Source: Facklamia sp. 7083-14-GEN3
Lineage (GTDB): Bacteria > Bacillota > Bacilli > Lactobacillales > Aerococcaceae
NCBI RefSeq assembly: GCF_024742075.1
Contig: NZ_JANSGD010000004.1
Span: 147,334 to 211,333 of the forward strand
Direction of reading: 5' to 3'
Length of the DNA stretch: 64,000 nucleotides
This document shows positions 27,540-37,522 of the stretch, piece by piece. The notes under the pieces were generated by a model. That model did not search any database and was not told the origin of the DNA. It saw only the letters and a list, made by a program, of their open reading frames with translations. Within the stretch, counting starts at the first letter, position 1. Every line of letters starts with the position of its first letter. Position numbers and translations under genes: made by a program.

Positions 27540-28235
27540 ATGAAGGTATTATCGGTTAAAGACTTATCTTTTTATTATGAAGAAGAAAAAGTTTTGAATA
27601 ATATCACTTTTGATATTTCAACCGGAGAATTTGTTATTCTAACGGGAGAAAACGGAGCGGCTAAGTCAACGTTAGTGAAAAATATTATCGGTTTGTTAAA
27701 GCCAGCAACTGGAGAGATAAACATTGCCAAGAAAAATAAAGCAGGAAATAAGTTGTCGGTGGGTTATGTTGCACAAAACATTTCCGCCTTTAATTCAGGT
27801 TTTCCTAGCACAGTGCAGCGTTTTGTAGAGTCGGGTCGTTATAGTCAAAACAGATGGTTTAAACCTTTAGATGCTGAAGATTATGAACATGTTGATCGTG
27901 CACTTGAAGCAGTGGGTATGTCTAATATGCGGAATAAATTAATAGGGCAACTATCAGGTGGTCAAAAACAACGGATTGTTTTAGCGCGAGTTTTTGCATT
28001 AGATCCGGATTTATATGTTTTAGATGAACCGACAAACGGCATGGATAGTCAATCGCGGAGAAACTTCTATCAACTTTTACAACATCTTACCAAACATCAT
28101 GGCAAATCAATTATGATGGTAACACATGCTGATGATGAAATTGAAGGCTTCTATGATCGTGAAATTCGATTAATTAGAGAGGAGGGTTCTCCATGGAGAT
28201 GTTTCAGTATGACTTCATCCAACGCGCCTTTATAG
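27540..28235 (+). CDS. adcC: Zinc ABC transporter ATP-binding protein
   Basis: Ends in SPWRCF, which I recall from streptococcal AdcC. It has 231 residues, the signature LSGGQKQRIVLARVFA, Walker B DLYVLDEPTNGMD and the switch histidine in VTHAD. Walker A reads GENGAAKST (36-44): the glycine normally just before the lysine is alanine. I believe streptococcal AdcC proteins share this, so I treat it as a family variant. Its last 43 nt overlap the permease gene in another frame. ATG 27540 follows AAGGAGG. Confidence 0.92.
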   Translation: MKVLSVKDLSFYYEEEKVLNNITFDISTGEFVILTGENGAAKSTLVKNIIGLLKPATGEINIAKKNKAGNKLSVGYVAQNISAFNSGFPSTVQRFVESGRYSQNRWFKPLDAEDYEHVDRALEAVGMSNMRNKLIGQLSGGQKQRIVLARVFALDPDLYVLDEPTNGMDSQSRRNFYQLLQHLTKHHGKSIMMVTHADDEIEGFYDREIRLIREEGSPWRCFSMTSSNAPL

Positions 28236-29020
28236 CAGGTTTAGCCATGTCCTTTATAACACCTATTTTGGGACTCTTCCTTATTTTAAGAAGGCAATCT
28301 TTAATGGCAGATACCCTGTCACATATTTCTTTAGCTGGTGTTGCTTTAGGGATTATTCTAGGTATCCAACCTACTTACTCGACCATTGTAATTGTTGTAA
28401 TTGCTTCACTCGGAATTGAGTATCTTAGAACGGTTTATAGACATTTCACGGAAATATCTGTGGCTTTGATGATGTCCACAGGGATGGCTTTAGCATTGTT
28501 TCTTCTAAGTTTTAATACCAATAGTGGTGTATTTAAAGTAGACCAATATCTATTTGGATCGATTATCTTGATTCAAGATCAAGAGGTATATTTACTAATT
28601 GGTCTAGCGTTGGTGATTTTGTGCTTATATCTAATTTTTAGAAAACCACTTTATATTATATCCTTTGATGAAGCAACTGCTAAAACAGCAGGATTGCCGG
28701 TTCGCTTTATTTCAACTTGCTTTTCAATTCTGACCGGGATTGCTATTTCTATTATGATGCCAATTGTAGGTGTTCTCTTAGTATCGGCTTTAATTGTGAT
28801 ACCTTCTTCGACAGCTATTAAAGTTTCTAGATCCTTTGAAGAAGCAATAGCGGTTGGTTTTGTAATCAATATCGTGGGAATCTTTTTAGGGTTATTTGCT
28901 TCCTATCGATTAGACACTCCTCCTGGGGCATCCATTACTTTATTATTTATTTTGATATTTATTTTAGTAACTGTTGTTCAAAACCTTCAAAGATATATAC
29001 GTAATCATAATCATCAATAA
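28193..29020 (+). CDS. adcB: Zinc ABC transporter permease
   Basis: The product (275 residues) has about eight membrane segments and typical ZnuB/AdcB motifs: GLFLILRRQSLMADTLSHIS near the N-terminus and VRFISTCFSILTGIAISIMM later. Channel half of the AdcACB importer. The start lies inside adcC, after GAGGAGG. Followed by a strong terminator. Confidence 0.93.
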   Translation: MEMFQYDFIQRAFIAGLAMSFITPILGLFLILRRQSLMADTLSHISLAGVALGIILGIQPTYSTIVIVVIASLGIEYLRTVYRHFTEISVALMMSTGMALALFLLSFNTNSGVFKVDQYLFGSIILIQDQEVYLLIGLALVILCLYLIFRKPLYIISFDEATAKTAGLPVRFISTCFSILTGIAISIMMPIVGVLLVSALIVIPSSTAIKVSRSFEEAIAVGFVINIVGIFLGLFASYRLDTPPGASITLLFILIFILVTVVQNLQRYIRNHNHQ

Positions 29021-29021
29021 G

Positions 29022-29060
29022 AAAAAGAGTTCTGACGATTGTCAGAACTCTTTTTTTATA
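29022..29060 (+). terminator. Terminator after adcB
   Basis: Perfect 15-bp stem AAAAAGAGTTCTGAC (29022-29036), GATT loop, 29041-29055, then more T residues. Confidence 0.9.
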
Positions 29061-29074
29061 TGAATCCCTTATTG

Positions 29075-29089
29075 AAAATTCGAACGAAT
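29075..29089 (+). promoter_or_regulatory. Possible PurBox before purR
   Basis: AAAATTCGAACGAAT resembles the PurR-binding box (A/T-rich, then CGAAC). A degenerate inverted partner, ACGTTTGG, lies at 29108-29115. It would fit autoregulation of purR, but the match is short. Confidence 0.4.
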
Positions 29090-29131
29090 AATGATAGAGT
29101 TTGCTTAACGTTTGGAAAGAGGGGTTTTAAA

Positions 29132-29962
29132 ATGACAAAAAAGTATAAACGAAACCAGCGGTTAATAGCCATTACCCATCAGTTAATGAATAACCCTAAT
29201 CAGCTTTTAAATTTACAAGATTTTGCGTATAAGTTCCAATGTGCCAAATCATCAGTGAGCGAAGATTTGGGAATGGTCAGAGAGGTTTTTGATGAGATGC
29301 AACTAGGTCAGCTTGAAACATTGACTGGTAAAACGGGGGGTGTCATCTTCCATCCACAACTTTCGGGAGAAGAAGTTGAAGCTATTCAGCGTCAAGTAAA
29401 AGACCGACTTTCTCAAGGTAAGAGAATTCTACCCGGGAACTATATATTTGTGAATGATCTATTACAAGATCCAAGTGTTTTAAACCCGATTGCCCAACTA
29501 ATTGCTGCTAAATACGCTGACAAAGACATCGATACGATTTTAACCATAGAAGCTAAAGGAATTGGATTGGCAGCAGCAGTAGCGTTATATCTTAATAAAC
29601 CATATGTTGTTGTTCGACGAGAATCGACTTCTGGCGAAGGATCAACCATTTCAATAAATTATACTTCGGGCTCTACTCAGACTGTAAAAAAAATGGAACT
29701 TTCGAAATCAGCCTTGAAATCGCAAAGTCGTGTATTGATTGTGGACGATTTTCTTCGTAATGGTGGAACATTGACAGGACTTTTAAATTTAATTGAAGAA
29801 TTTGATTCGAAAGCAGCTGGAATATGCGTTTTTGCGGAGAATAAAGTTAAAAATCGGATGAGAATTCCTAATTATCATGCTCTTTTTGAAACACAATTAC
29901 GCTATAACAATGAATTAGGTCACTATCAATTAGAGATTGAAGCAGGAAATTTTTTTAATTAG
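29132..29962 (+). CDS. purR: Pur operon transcriptional regulator PurR
   Basis: The 276-residue regulator has an N-terminal winged helix (about 1-75, KYKRNQRLIAITHQLMNN..AKSSVSEDLG) and a phosphoribosyltransferase-type domain carrying the PRPP loop VLIVDDFLRNGGT at 201-213. In Bacillus and lactic acid bacteria this protein controls purine genes and senses PRPP, the product of the nearby prs. ATG 29132 is 8 nt after AAAGAGGGG; an upstream in-frame start at 29039 is within the adcB terminator. Confidence 0.93.
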   Translation: MTKKYKRNQRLIAITHQLMNNPNQLLNLQDFAYKFQCAKSSVSEDLGMVREVFDEMQLGQLETLTGKTGGVIFHPQLSGEEVEAIQRQVKDRLSQGKRILPGNYIFVNDLLQDPSVLNPIAQLIAAKYADKDIDTILTIEAKGIGLAAAVALYLNKPYVVVRRESTSGEGSTISINYTSGSTQTVKKMELSKSALKSQSRVLIVDDFLRNGGTLTGLLNLIEEFDSKAAGICVFAENKVKNRMRIPNYHALFETQLRYNNELGHYQLEIEAGNFFN

Positions 29963-29993
29963 GAAACGCCATAGCCATATAGGCTTTAAATAG

Positions 29994-29999
29994 GTATAA
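29994..29999 (+). promoter_or_regulatory. -10 element for glmU-prs
   Basis: TATAAT 40 bp before glmU; no strong -35. Confidence 0.4.
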
Positions 30000-30038
30000 T
30001 ATAAGGGTAAATGTCGCAGAGCGAAGGAGTGTGAGTGA

Positions 30039-31406
30039 ATGAAAAGAATGGCGGTTATTTTAGCAGCTGGCAAAGGTACACGCATGAAGTCATCCTTACC
30101 TAAAGTTCTCCATAAAATTAGCGGAATTTCCATGGTAGAACATGTTGTTCGATCGGTCTTAGAAAGTAATGCCGAGCAGATAGTAACTATTGTTGGTAAT
30201 GGAGCGGATTTAGTAAAAGCCCAATTAAAAAATCTTACTGATTTTGCTTTTCAATCCGAACAATTAGGAACAGGTCATGCAGTACTCCAGGCAGAAAATC
30301 TTCTGGCAAATGAAAAAGGGAGCACCTTGGTTATATGTGGGGATACACCCTTATTATCTGGAGATACACTAAATAAGCTCTTTGAGCATCACGAAAGTAC
30401 TGGATCAAAGGCAACCGTTCTAACCGCAAAAACAGAAAACCCTAAAGGATATGGTCGAATTGTTCGTGACGATGAAGGTCAAGTTCTTAAAATAGTCGAG
30501 CAAAAAGATGCTTCTGCTAAAGAACTTTTAATAAATGAAATTAATACTGGAACCTATATTTTTGATAATTTAAGCATGTTTGCTGCTTTAAAATCAGTCA
30601 GTAATCAGAATGCTCAGGGTGAGTATTATTTACCAGATATTATTGAAATTCTTCAAAAGCAAGGAGAAAAAGTATATGCCTTTGATATGAAAGATTTTGA
30701 AGAATCACTTGGAGTGAATGATCGAGTAGCTCTCTCTAGAGCACAGCAGTTGATGAACCGACGTATTATCACTAATCATATGCAGAATGGCGTAAGCTTT
30801 ATAAATCCTGAAACCACCTATATTGAATCAGATGTAAAAATCGGCGAAGATACTGTGATTGAAGGTGGGGTTCAGCTTAAGGGCGAAACAATTATTGGAA
30901 AATCCGTAATAATTGGAGCTAATAGTGAAGTGGTTGACAGTCAAATTGGAGACTCGGTAATAATTACTCAGTCTGTTGTTGAAAAATCAAAGGTTGAAGA
31001 CAGAGTAGAGATAGGGCCCTTTGCTCACTTACGACCTAAGAGCCATCTTGCAGAGGGAGTTCGCATCGGAAACTTTGTTGAAGTTAAAAACTCTCAATTA
31101 GGTAAAAATACTAAGGCGGGTCATTTAGCTTATATCGGAGATGCCGATATAGGACAAGATGTGAATGTAAGTTGTGGTGTCATTTTTTGTAATTATGATG
31201 GAAAAAGAAAATATCGTTCGAAAGTTGGCGATCAAGTATTTTTGGGAAGTAACTCTAATATTGTCTCACCAGTTGAGATTGGGGATCGCGCCTTTGTAGC
31301 TGCTGGTTCAACTATTGTAAAGGATGTTGAAGCGGAAGCGTTGGCTATTTCACGTAGCGAACAGGTAAATAAATTAGGTTACTGGACTAAATATATCAAT
31401 AAATAA
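30039..31406 (+). CDS. glmU: Bifunctional GlmU: GlcNAc-1-phosphate uridyltransferase / GlcN-1-phosphate acetyltransferase
   Basis: Makes UDP-GlcNAc, the substrate of MurA. The pyrophosphorylase domain (about 1-228) begins with the nucleotide-binding [18 protein letters not shown]. The second half (about 250-455) is a left-handed beta helix with hexapeptide repeats ([20 protein letters not shown]..). The acetyltransferase residues sit in [15 protein letters not shown] and YIGDADIGQ. Start follows GAAGGAG. The glmU-prs order is common in low-GC Gram-positives. Confidence 0.96.
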   Translation: MKRMAVILAAGKGTRMKSSLPKVLHKISGISMVEHVVRSVLESNAEQIVTIVGNGADLVKAQLKNLTDFAFQSEQLGTGHAVLQAENLLANEKGSTLVICGDTPLLSGDTLNKLFEHHESTGSKATVLTAKTENPKGYGRIVRDDEGQVLKIVEQKDASAKELLINEINTGTYIFDNLSMFAALKSVSNQNAQGEYYLPDIIEILQKQGEKVYAFDMKDFEESLGVNDRVALSRAQQLMNRRIITNHMQNGVSFINPETTYIESDVKIGEDTVIEGGVQLKGETIIGKSVIIGANSEVVDSQIGDSVIITQSVVEKSKVEDRVEIGPFAHLRPKSHLAEGVRIGNFVEVKNSQLGKNTKAGHLAYIGDADIGQDVNVSCGVIFCNYDGKRKYRSKVGDQVFLGSNSNIVSPVEIGDRAFVAAGSTIVKDVEAEALAISRSEQVNKLGYWTKYINK

Positions 31407-31428
31407 ATTTAAGGAAAGAGGGATTTGG

Positions 31429-32412
31429 TTGGCAAGTGAACACTATAAGGATCCAAAATTAAAGATTTTTGCGTTAAGTTCTAATGAAAAGTTGGCGGCT
31501 GCGATTGCAAAAGCTGTTGGAGTAGACTTAGGTGAAATTTCTTTATCTAGGTTTGCTGATGGAGAGATACGGGTAAACATCGATGAATCGACTAGGGGAG
31601 CACATGTATATATCGTACAATCAACCTCCTCACCAGTTAACGATAATTTAATGGAATTATTGATTACGATTGATGCTTTACGCCGCGCATCGGCAAAAAC
31701 AATCAATGTAGTGCTTCCTTACTATGGTTATGCACGTCAAGATCGTAAAGCTCAGTCTCGCGAACCAATTACAGCTAAATTAGTAGCAAATATGCTAGAG
31801 CAAGCAGGAGCGGACCGTGTAGTTGCACTGGATTTACATGCAGCCCAAATTCAAGGGTTTTTTGATATTCCAGTAGATCACTTATTAGGTGCTCCTTTAC
31901 TCGCAAATTACTTTATCGATAACAAACTCTTTGGAGATGACGTTGTAGTAGTTTCACCAGACCATGGTGGCGTAACTCGTGCACGTAAATTAGCAGAATT
32001 TTTAAAGGCACCGATTGCCATTGTCGATAAACGTCGACCACGTCCTAACGTAGCAGAAGTTATGAGTATTGTTGGTGATGTTAAGGATAAAACAGCCGTG
32101 ATAATTGATGATATGATTGATACGGCAGGAACAATTACAATTGCTGCTCAAGCATTGATTGATCGTGGAGCAAAAGAAGTCTATGCAACTTGTACTCACC
32201 CTGTTCTCTCCGGACCGGCTTTAGAAAGATTACAAACCTCAGTTATTAAGAAGGTAATTGTTACCGATACGATTTTATTACCTGAAGACAAGCAAATAGA
32301 CAAGATTGAAATTGTGTCTGTTGCGCATTTGATTGCCGAGGCAATTAAACGTATCCATGAGAACCGTTCCGTTTCTCCTTTATTTAATGAAAAATTTACT
32401 ATCATTGAATAG
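31429..32412 (+). CDS. prs: Ribose-phosphate pyrophosphokinase
   Basis: Transfers pyrophosphate from ATP to ribose-5-phosphate to give PRPP for purines, pyrimidines, NAD, His and Trp. The class I enzyme (327 residues) has the Mg/ATP region [20 protein letters not shown], the flexible-loop [10 protein letters not shown] and the PRPP loop [13 protein letters not shown]. The start is TTG 31429, after AAGGAAAGAGGG; no in-frame ATG is near. Confidence 0.96.
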   Translation: MASEHYKDPKLKIFALSSNEKLAAAIAKAVGVDLGEISLSRFADGEIRVNIDESTRGAHVYIVQSTSSPVNDNLMELLITIDALRRASAKTINVVLPYYGYARQDRKAQSREPITAKLVANMLEQAGADRVVALDLHAAQIQGFFDIPVDHLLGAPLLANYFIDNKLFGDDVVVVSPDHGGVTRARKLAEFLKAPIAIVDKRRPRPNVAEVMSIVGDVKDKTAVIIDDMIDTAGTITIAAQALIDRGAKEVYATCTHPVLSGPALERLQTSVIKKVIVTDTILLPEDKQIDKIEIVSVAHLIAEAIKRIHENRSVSPLFNEKFTIIE

Positions 32413-32451
32413 ATATTTCTGAACTAAGAGAAATTTTTAACTTTTAAGTTG

Positions 32452-32490
32452 AGCTCGTTCTATCTTTAAGCTGGATAGGACGAGCTTTAG
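32452..32490 (+). terminator. Terminator after prs
   Basis: AGCTCGTTCTATC (32452-32464) pairs with 32474-32486 with a single G-T pair and a 9-nt loop. The following T-tract is interrupted. Confidence 0.7.
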
Positions 32491-32565
32491 TTGTTTCAAT
32501 TTTATGAATGAGATCGTAAAAATAAATCAGACTAAATGTTGATGGTTATTTTTTTAAGAAGTCGT

Positions 32566-32571
32566 TATAAT
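32566..32571 (+). promoter_or_regulatory. -10 element for the sugar transferase gene
   Basis: TATAAT, 35 bp before the chosen ATG. It overlaps an alternative upstream start and so helps rule that out. Confidence 0.5.
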
Positions 32572-32605
32572 GAATAAGAACCAATGGAAAGAAAGAGGGT
32601 TTATT

Positions 32606-33997
32606 ATGAACCATCGAAAAGAATGGAATAATTTATTGCGCTTTGTTGTTGTTATAATGGGTTCGATAGTTTGTCTATTAGGAATTCTAATATCCTTTCA
32701 TTTAAAATTTTCAGGCCAAATTCCATATAGAAATTTTATAGCATTCGAATCAAGTTATTTATGGATAGCAATAGGATTTATTTTGATTAATTTCCTTTTT
32801 GGTACGTATATATTTTATAACAAAACCTTGATGGATCTTTTCTATTTTACAATGCTATCCCAATTGTTTTTGTCGTTTTTTATGATGGCCGTGACTTATG
32901 CTGGATCTTGGTTAACCTTCCCACGATCAGTTATTTTACTCAACCTCTTTGTGGGAACAATTTTGTTATTTTTATTTAACACAATAGCTTATCTTCTCTA
33001 TCATCGACTGTCAGGACGTAAAAAGGTTTTAGTGGTAGGCGAAAATAAAAAAGCATTAAATGCTGTGATTAATTTTGATAGAATGACTAACCGCAGGCAT
33101 GAAGTCACTCATGTGGTCTTGTCCGATTACTATCGACATGTGGTCAAATTATCTGATGCGGTTGATATTGTTTACCTTACTGGTTATATTGAAGAAACAG
33201 AAAGGCTAAAAATCTATGATTATCTGATGCGAAATAATAAAAAACTCTTTTTATCGACTAATTTTGCTAATTTAATGATGGTCAACCCAAATATAATGAG
33301 CTTTGAAGATGAAAGTCTTATTGAAGTATCAACTTTTTCAATAGCTTTTGAACAAGCTATTATAAAAAGGACGATTGATATCGTTACTTCTTTACTTTTG
33401 TTGATTTTAGCCTCTCCAATCATGTTATTAACAGCTATTGCTGTAAAATTAGACAGTAAGGGGCCGGTTTTTTATCGTCAAGTAAGAATTACTAAAGGAT
33501 CTAAACCATTTAACATTTTAAAATTCCGTTCAATGACACAAACAGCTGAGGAGAAATCTGGACCTGTATTAGCTAGTTCCAATGATACACGAGTGACGAG
33601 AGTCGGGAAGTTTATCCGAACCTCTCGAATTGATGAGCTTCCACAATTAATTAATGTTTTAAAAGGAGATATGTCACTTGTCGGGCCACGACCGGAGCGT
33701 CCTTTTTTTGTTAATCAATTTAGTCAAGAAAATGCTTATTATGAATTACGACATCATGTGCGCGCTGGCATTACTGGTTATGCTCAAGTCTATGGAAAAT
33801 ACGCTACAGACTTTAATAATAAATTGAATTTTGACTTGTTATATATTAAAAATTATTCTTTAGCCTTTGATTTCAAATTATTATTCCAAACGATAAAAAT
33901 TTTATTTGATAAGGTTTCTTCAAGAGGGGTGGACCATGGAGAGCTCTGTCAACCCGCTTGGGAGGATTTTCAATCGAAAGTACAGATTTACGACTAG
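32606..33997 (+). CDS. Polyprenyl-phosphate sugar-1-phosphate transferase (CpsE/WbaP-like)
   Basis: Membrane enzyme (463 residues) that starts an exopolysaccharide repeat unit. Four N-terminal membrane segments and a central Rossmann-like domain (VLVVGENKKALNAVI) lead to the catalytic C-terminal domain: KRTIDIVTSLLLLI helix, GPVFYRQVRIT, FNILKFRSM, RTSRIDELPQLINVLKGDMS and LVGPRPERP. These are the conserved bacterial sugar transferase motifs. No other glycosyltransferase, flippase or polymerase gene adjoins it. A secreted-protein gene follows. Sugar specificity unknown. Confidence 0.87.
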   Translation: MNHRKEWNNLLRFVVVIMGSIVCLLGILISFHLKFSGQIPYRNFIAFESSYLWIAIGFILINFLFGTYIFYNKTLMDLFYFTMLSQLFLSFFMMAVTYAGSWLTFPRSVILLNLFVGTILLFLFNTIAYLLYHRLSGRKKVLVVGENKKALNAVINFDRMTNRRHEVTHVVLSDYYRHVVKLSDAVDIVYLTGYIEETERLKIYDYLMRNNKKLFLSTNFANLMMVNPNIMSFEDESLIEVSTFSIAFEQAIIKRTIDIVTSLLLLILASPIMLLTAIAVKLDSKGPVFYRQVRITKGSKPFNILKFRSMTQTAEEKSGPVLASSNDTRVTRVGKFIRTSRIDELPQLINVLKGDMSLVGPRPERPFFVNQFSQENAYYELRHHVRAGITGYAQVYGKYATDFNNKLNFDLLYIKNYSLAFDFKLLFQTIKILFDKVSSRGVDHGELCQPAWEDFQSKVQIYD

Positions 33998-34062
33998 TTT
34001 ATTTCTAGTTGTTTTGGATGTTGTATGTTATGCTTTTTCTATTAAATTATAAGGAGAACATT

Positions 34063-35034
34063 ATGAATAAAAGTAAAAAAATAAAAGTATTCTTTTTAAT
34101 GTTAATGGTTAATATATTGCTAATTCCTCAGACTTATATCAATGGTCAAGAAAAGGTGTCAGATGCTTGGCAAGATGTTGCGGAAAAAGTAAATCAACAG
34201 GAATTTCAATCCTTTCATATGAAAGGGACGGTAGGTGTGAAAATTTCCTCGCAAAATATGACCAGTGATTTCGGGAACTTAGAAATTGATACACTAGTGA
34301 GCAATCAACCGATAGCTCTGCAAATGGTTGCAAAAATTGTCTCTCCTTTCGTAGGATCGGAAGCTGTAGGCTTTGAAACCTATGCTAAAGAAGGGTTTAA
34401 TTATACTTACAACACTGAAACTAATGAGTGGACGACTTCTGAATGGACAGTATCTGAGGAAGAAATTCTTGAAAGTCTTCAAGCTTCCTTTGAAAATGTA
34501 TCGAATGAGTTAGCCAAAAACGAAATAACCCCAGAATCTCAGGATTTTATTAATAAATACTTTACTTTAGAAGAAAAAGGACAAGACTATCATTTTAAAT
34601 TAAAAAAAGATATTGATGGCGCTACTTTCTACAATGATTTAGATAAAGCAATTGATTTAAAACAGTTAGTCCAAGAATCAGCTGACAAAGCAATTGAGCA
34701 ATCGGAAGATTTCGGACAAGCTATTGATCAAAACTACGAAAAATCACTGGAAGAATTACTGAATCCAGAAAAGTTTAAAGAATTCTTTAATATGAATCCA
34801 CAAATGAGTGTTACATATGATAGTTTGACAGGCTTGATAAAGAACTTCTCCTTTATGATTGACATGAACCCTAAAGTTTTTGTTGATTCAGTGAGTGAAG
34901 TAGACCAATCCAATCTGCCAGAACTTATAAGTATTTCGGCTAGTTTTGACTTTGACCAGTATGGTGAAACCTTTAATATTCAGGTTCCTTTGGAGGCCAT
35001 GCAAACTTCTGAAGAAAATTCTACAGAAGACTAA
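34063..35034 (+). CDS. Secreted protein, unknown function (LppX/DUF6612-like flavour)
   Basis: A signal peptide (VFFLMLMVNILLI core, probable cleavage near INGQ) opens this 323-residue protein; there is no lipobox. The mature part resembles LolA/LppX-type lipid-handling proteins: an early AWQDVAEKVNQQEFQSFHMKG, alternating beta-strand patterns such as VKISSQNMTSDFGNLEIDT, and a late KNFSFMIDMNP. That resemblance is weak and from memory. ATG 34063 lies 7 nt after AAGGAG. It follows the sugar transferase by 65 bp without a terminator and may be co-expressed. Confidence 0.55.
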   Translation: MNKSKKIKVFFLMLMVNILLIPQTYINGQEKVSDAWQDVAEKVNQQEFQSFHMKGTVGVKISSQNMTSDFGNLEIDTLVSNQPIALQMVAKIVSPFVGSEAVGFETYAKEGFNYTYNTETNEWTTSEWTVSEEEILESLQASFENVSNELAKNEITPESQDFINKYFTLEEKGQDYHFKLKKDIDGATFYNDLDKAIDLKQLVQESADKAIEQSEDFGQAIDQNYEKSLEELLNPEKFKEFFNMNPQMSVTYDSLTGLIKNFSFMIDMNPKVFVDSVSEVDQSNLPELISISASFDFDQYGETFNIQVPLEAMQTSEENSTED

Positions 35035-35038
35035 TTTT

Positions 35039-35077
35039 AAAAACCTTTAGTTGAGTAATTAACTGAAGGTTTTTTTA
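35039..35077 (+). terminator. Terminator after the secreted-protein gene
   Basis: 14-bp stem 35039-35052 with 35061-35074 (AAAAACCTTTAGTT, one G-T pair), then T residues. Confidence 0.85.
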
Positions 35078-35134
35078 TAATGGCCATAGAGCTAGTGCGT
35101 TCTTTTTGAATCAACATTGAGAGTAATAATGTGA

Positions 35135-35140
35135 TACAAT
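35135..35140 (+). promoter_or_regulatory. Extended -10 promoter for pncB-nadE
   Basis: TACAAT preceded by TGA, 30 bp before the pncB ATG. Confidence 0.45.
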
Positions 35141-35170
35141 AAACAAAATTATTCAGTTGAGGGGATAAAA

Positions 35171-36661
35171 ATGATCTATAAATATTCTGACGACAGCTTA
35201 ATGACTCATACCGACCTTTATCAAATCAATATGCTCAAAACATATTGGGAAAAAGGGATTGATCGAAAACATGCTGTTTTTGAGGTGTACTTTCGTAAAA
35301 ATCCTTTTAGCAATGGTTATGCTATTTTCGCAGGTTTGGAAAGAGTGGTTCACTATTTAAACCAATTTCATTTTTCAGAGAGTGATTTGGATTATTTAAG
35401 AAGTCTAGAACTATATTCTGAAACATTCATTCAATACTTAGCAGAAATGAAATTAGAATTATCAGTTAGGTCCATGCGAGAAGGCGAACTTTGTTATGCA
35501 ACCGAACCTTTGATGCAAGTTGAAGGGCCACTTGGTCAGTGTCAATTAGTTGAAACGGCTATCTTAAATATAATAAATTTTCAGACTTTAATTGCCACAA
35601 AGGCATCACGTATTCGTTCTGTGGTGGGTAAAGGTGATAAAATTTCAGAATTTGGAGCTAGAAGGGCACAAGAAATGGATGCGGCTATTTGGGGAACGCG
35701 CGCAGCCTTTATCGGTGGCTTTGATTCAACTTCTAATGTTCGAGCTGGAAAATTGTTTGGTATTCCCGTTTCTGGAACCCATGCTCATTCTTTAGTACAG
35801 GCTTATCGCGATGAGTATCAAGCTTTTAGAGCGTATGCTGAAACCCACCGAGATGTCGTCTTTTTAGTAGACACTTATGACACTTTACGTTCAGGCATGC
35901 CTATCGCTATAAAAGTAGCTAAAGAAATGGGCGATAGAATTAACTTTATAGGTGTGCGAATTGATTCAGGTGACATGGCTTACCAATCTAAAAAAATTCG
36001 TGAGCAATTAGATGAAGCTGGCTTCGCTGAAGCTCGCATTATTGCTTCCAATGATTTAGATGAAAAAACTATTCTTAACCTGCGCATGCAAGGTGCAAAA
36101 ATTAATGATTGGGGCATCGGAACGAAAATCATTACTTCTTATGACCAGCCTGCTCTAGGTGCTGTATATAAATTAGTTGGTATCGAAGATGACAAAGGTG
36201 AGATTGTACCGACTATAAAAATTTCTTCGAATACAGAAAAAATCACTACGCCTGGTATGAAACAAGTTTGGCGTATTACTCGTAAAAAAGATGGTAAGGT
36301 AGAAGGCGACTATATTGCTTTAATTGATGAAAGACCTGATCAACTAGACGAACTCTTTATGTTCCATCCGGTTCACACTTATATCAATAAGACGGTTAAG
36401 GATTTTGAGGCGCGTCCACTTTTAATTGATATATATAAAGAGGGTCAGCAGGTATATGATTTACCAGATATTTTAGCTATTAAAGAGTATTTAGATGATA
36501 AAATTAACTGCTTATGGGAAGAACACAAACGAATCTTAAATCCTCAAGTATATCCAGTGGATTTGTCTCAAAAACTATATGATTTGAAAATGGATAGTAT
36601 ACAAGAAGTTCGCGACCAAGTTGATTTAAGAGTTAAGGAGTTTCAGACAGATCAATTCTAA
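35171..36661 (+). CDS. pncB: Nicotinate phosphoribosyltransferase
   Basis: Salvages nicotinate to nicotinate mononucleotide using PRPP, the entry to NAD synthesis in bacteria without de novo genes. This 496-residue enzyme is of the longer Gram-positive type. Typical segments: [30 protein letters not shown], the histidine of [12 protein letters not shown] that is phosphorylated in this family, and [16 protein letters not shown]. nadE follows after 10 nt. Confidence 0.95.
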   Translation: MIYKYSDDSLMTHTDLYQINMLKTYWEKGIDRKHAVFEVYFRKNPFSNGYAIFAGLERVVHYLNQFHFSESDLDYLRSLELYSETFIQYLAEMKLELSVRSMREGELCYATEPLMQVEGPLGQCQLVETAILNIINFQTLIATKASRIRSVVGKGDKISEFGARRAQEMDAAIWGTRAAFIGGFDSTSNVRAGKLFGIPVSGTHAHSLVQAYRDEYQAFRAYAETHRDVVFLVDTYDTLRSGMPIAIKVAKEMGDRINFIGVRIDSGDMAYQSKKIREQLDEAGFAEARIIASNDLDEKTILNLRMQGAKINDWGIGTKIITSYDQPALGAVYKLVGIEDDKGEIVPTIKISSNTEKITTPGMKQVWRITRKKDGKVEGDYIALIDERPDQLDELFMFHPVHTYINKTVKDFEARPLLIDIYKEGQQVYDLPDILAIKEYLDDKINCLWEEHKRILNPQVYPVDLSQKLYDLKMDSIQEVRDQVDLRVKEFQTDQF

Positions 36662-36671
36662 GGAGAAAATT

Positions 36672-37499
36672 ATGAGACCATTGCAAAAAGAAATTATAGA
36701 GAGTTTAAAAGTTTTGCCAACTATTGAACCAGAAGCTGAAATTAGGCGCTCTATCAAATTTTTGAAAGATTATCTCTATCAATATCCAACACTAAAGTCT
36801 CTTGTATTAGGCATTAGTGGCGGACAAGACTCTACTTTAGCAGGAAAATTATCTCAAATGGCGATTGAAGAAATGCGCACTGAAACAAACGATAGCCAGT
36901 ACCAGTTTATTGCAATACGACTTCCTTATGCTGTCCAAAATGATGAAGAAGACGCTTTAAAGGCGTTAGAATTTATAGCACCGGACCGAATTTTAACTTT
37001 AAATATTGAGGAGGCTACTTTAGGCATAGTTCAAGCTTTAAACAAAGAACAAATAGAAGTTAGTGATTTTAATAAAGGAAATATTAAAGCGAGACAGCGT
37101 ATGATCATGCAATATGCAGTGGCAGGACAATTTGCGGGTGTTGTAGTAGGAAGTGACCATGCTGCAGAAAGTGTTACAGGTTTTTTTACTAAATATGGTG
37201 ATGGTGCGGCGGATGTAATGCCCTTATGGCGTTTAACTAAAGACCAAGGCAAACAGTTGCTCCAATCCCTAAATTGTCCGGCAGAACTCTATCAAAAAAT
37301 ACCAACAGCCGATTTAGAAGAAGACCGACCAATGTTATCTGATGAAGAAGCTCTAGGTGTGTCTTATCGGGCAATTGACCGCTATTTGACAGGATATGAA
37401 GTAAGCGACAGAGAAGCAGCAACAATTGAAAAATGGTATTTAAGTAGCCAACATAAACGTCATCTACCGATTACTGTTTTTGACCAATTTTGGAGATGA
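36672..37499 (+). CDS. nadE: NAD synthetase, ammonia-dependent
   Basis: Final step of NAD synthesis: amidation of deamido-NAD. The P-loop SGGQDST (49-55) with [16 protein letters not shown] is the N-type ATP pyrophosphatase signature; [20 protein letters not shown] and [18 protein letters not shown] complete the family pattern. At 275 residues it lacks a glutaminase domain, so it uses free ammonia. Operon with pncB, and possibly with the transferase that begins 23 nt later. Confidence 0.96.
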   Translation: MRPLQKEIIESLKVLPTIEPEAEIRRSIKFLKDYLYQYPTLKSLVLGISGGQDSTLAGKLSQMAIEEMRTETNDSQYQFIAIRLPYAVQNDEEDALKALEFIAPDRILTLNIEEATLGIVQALNKEQIEVSDFNKGNIKARQRMIMQYAVAGQFAGVVVGSDHAAESVTGFFTKYGDGAADVMPLWRLTKDQGKQLLQSLNCPAELYQKIPTADLEEDRPMLSDEEALGVSYRAIDRYLTGYEVSDREAATIEKWYLSSQHKRHLPITVFDQFWR

Positions 37500-37522
37500 A
37501 CTTGATTTAAGGAGATGAATCG

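Noticed and set aside
27645..27671. AdcC as an inactive ATPase because of its Walker A alanine
   Set aside because: All other motifs and the operon are intact and the catalytic lysine and serine/threonine are present; a family variant is more likely.
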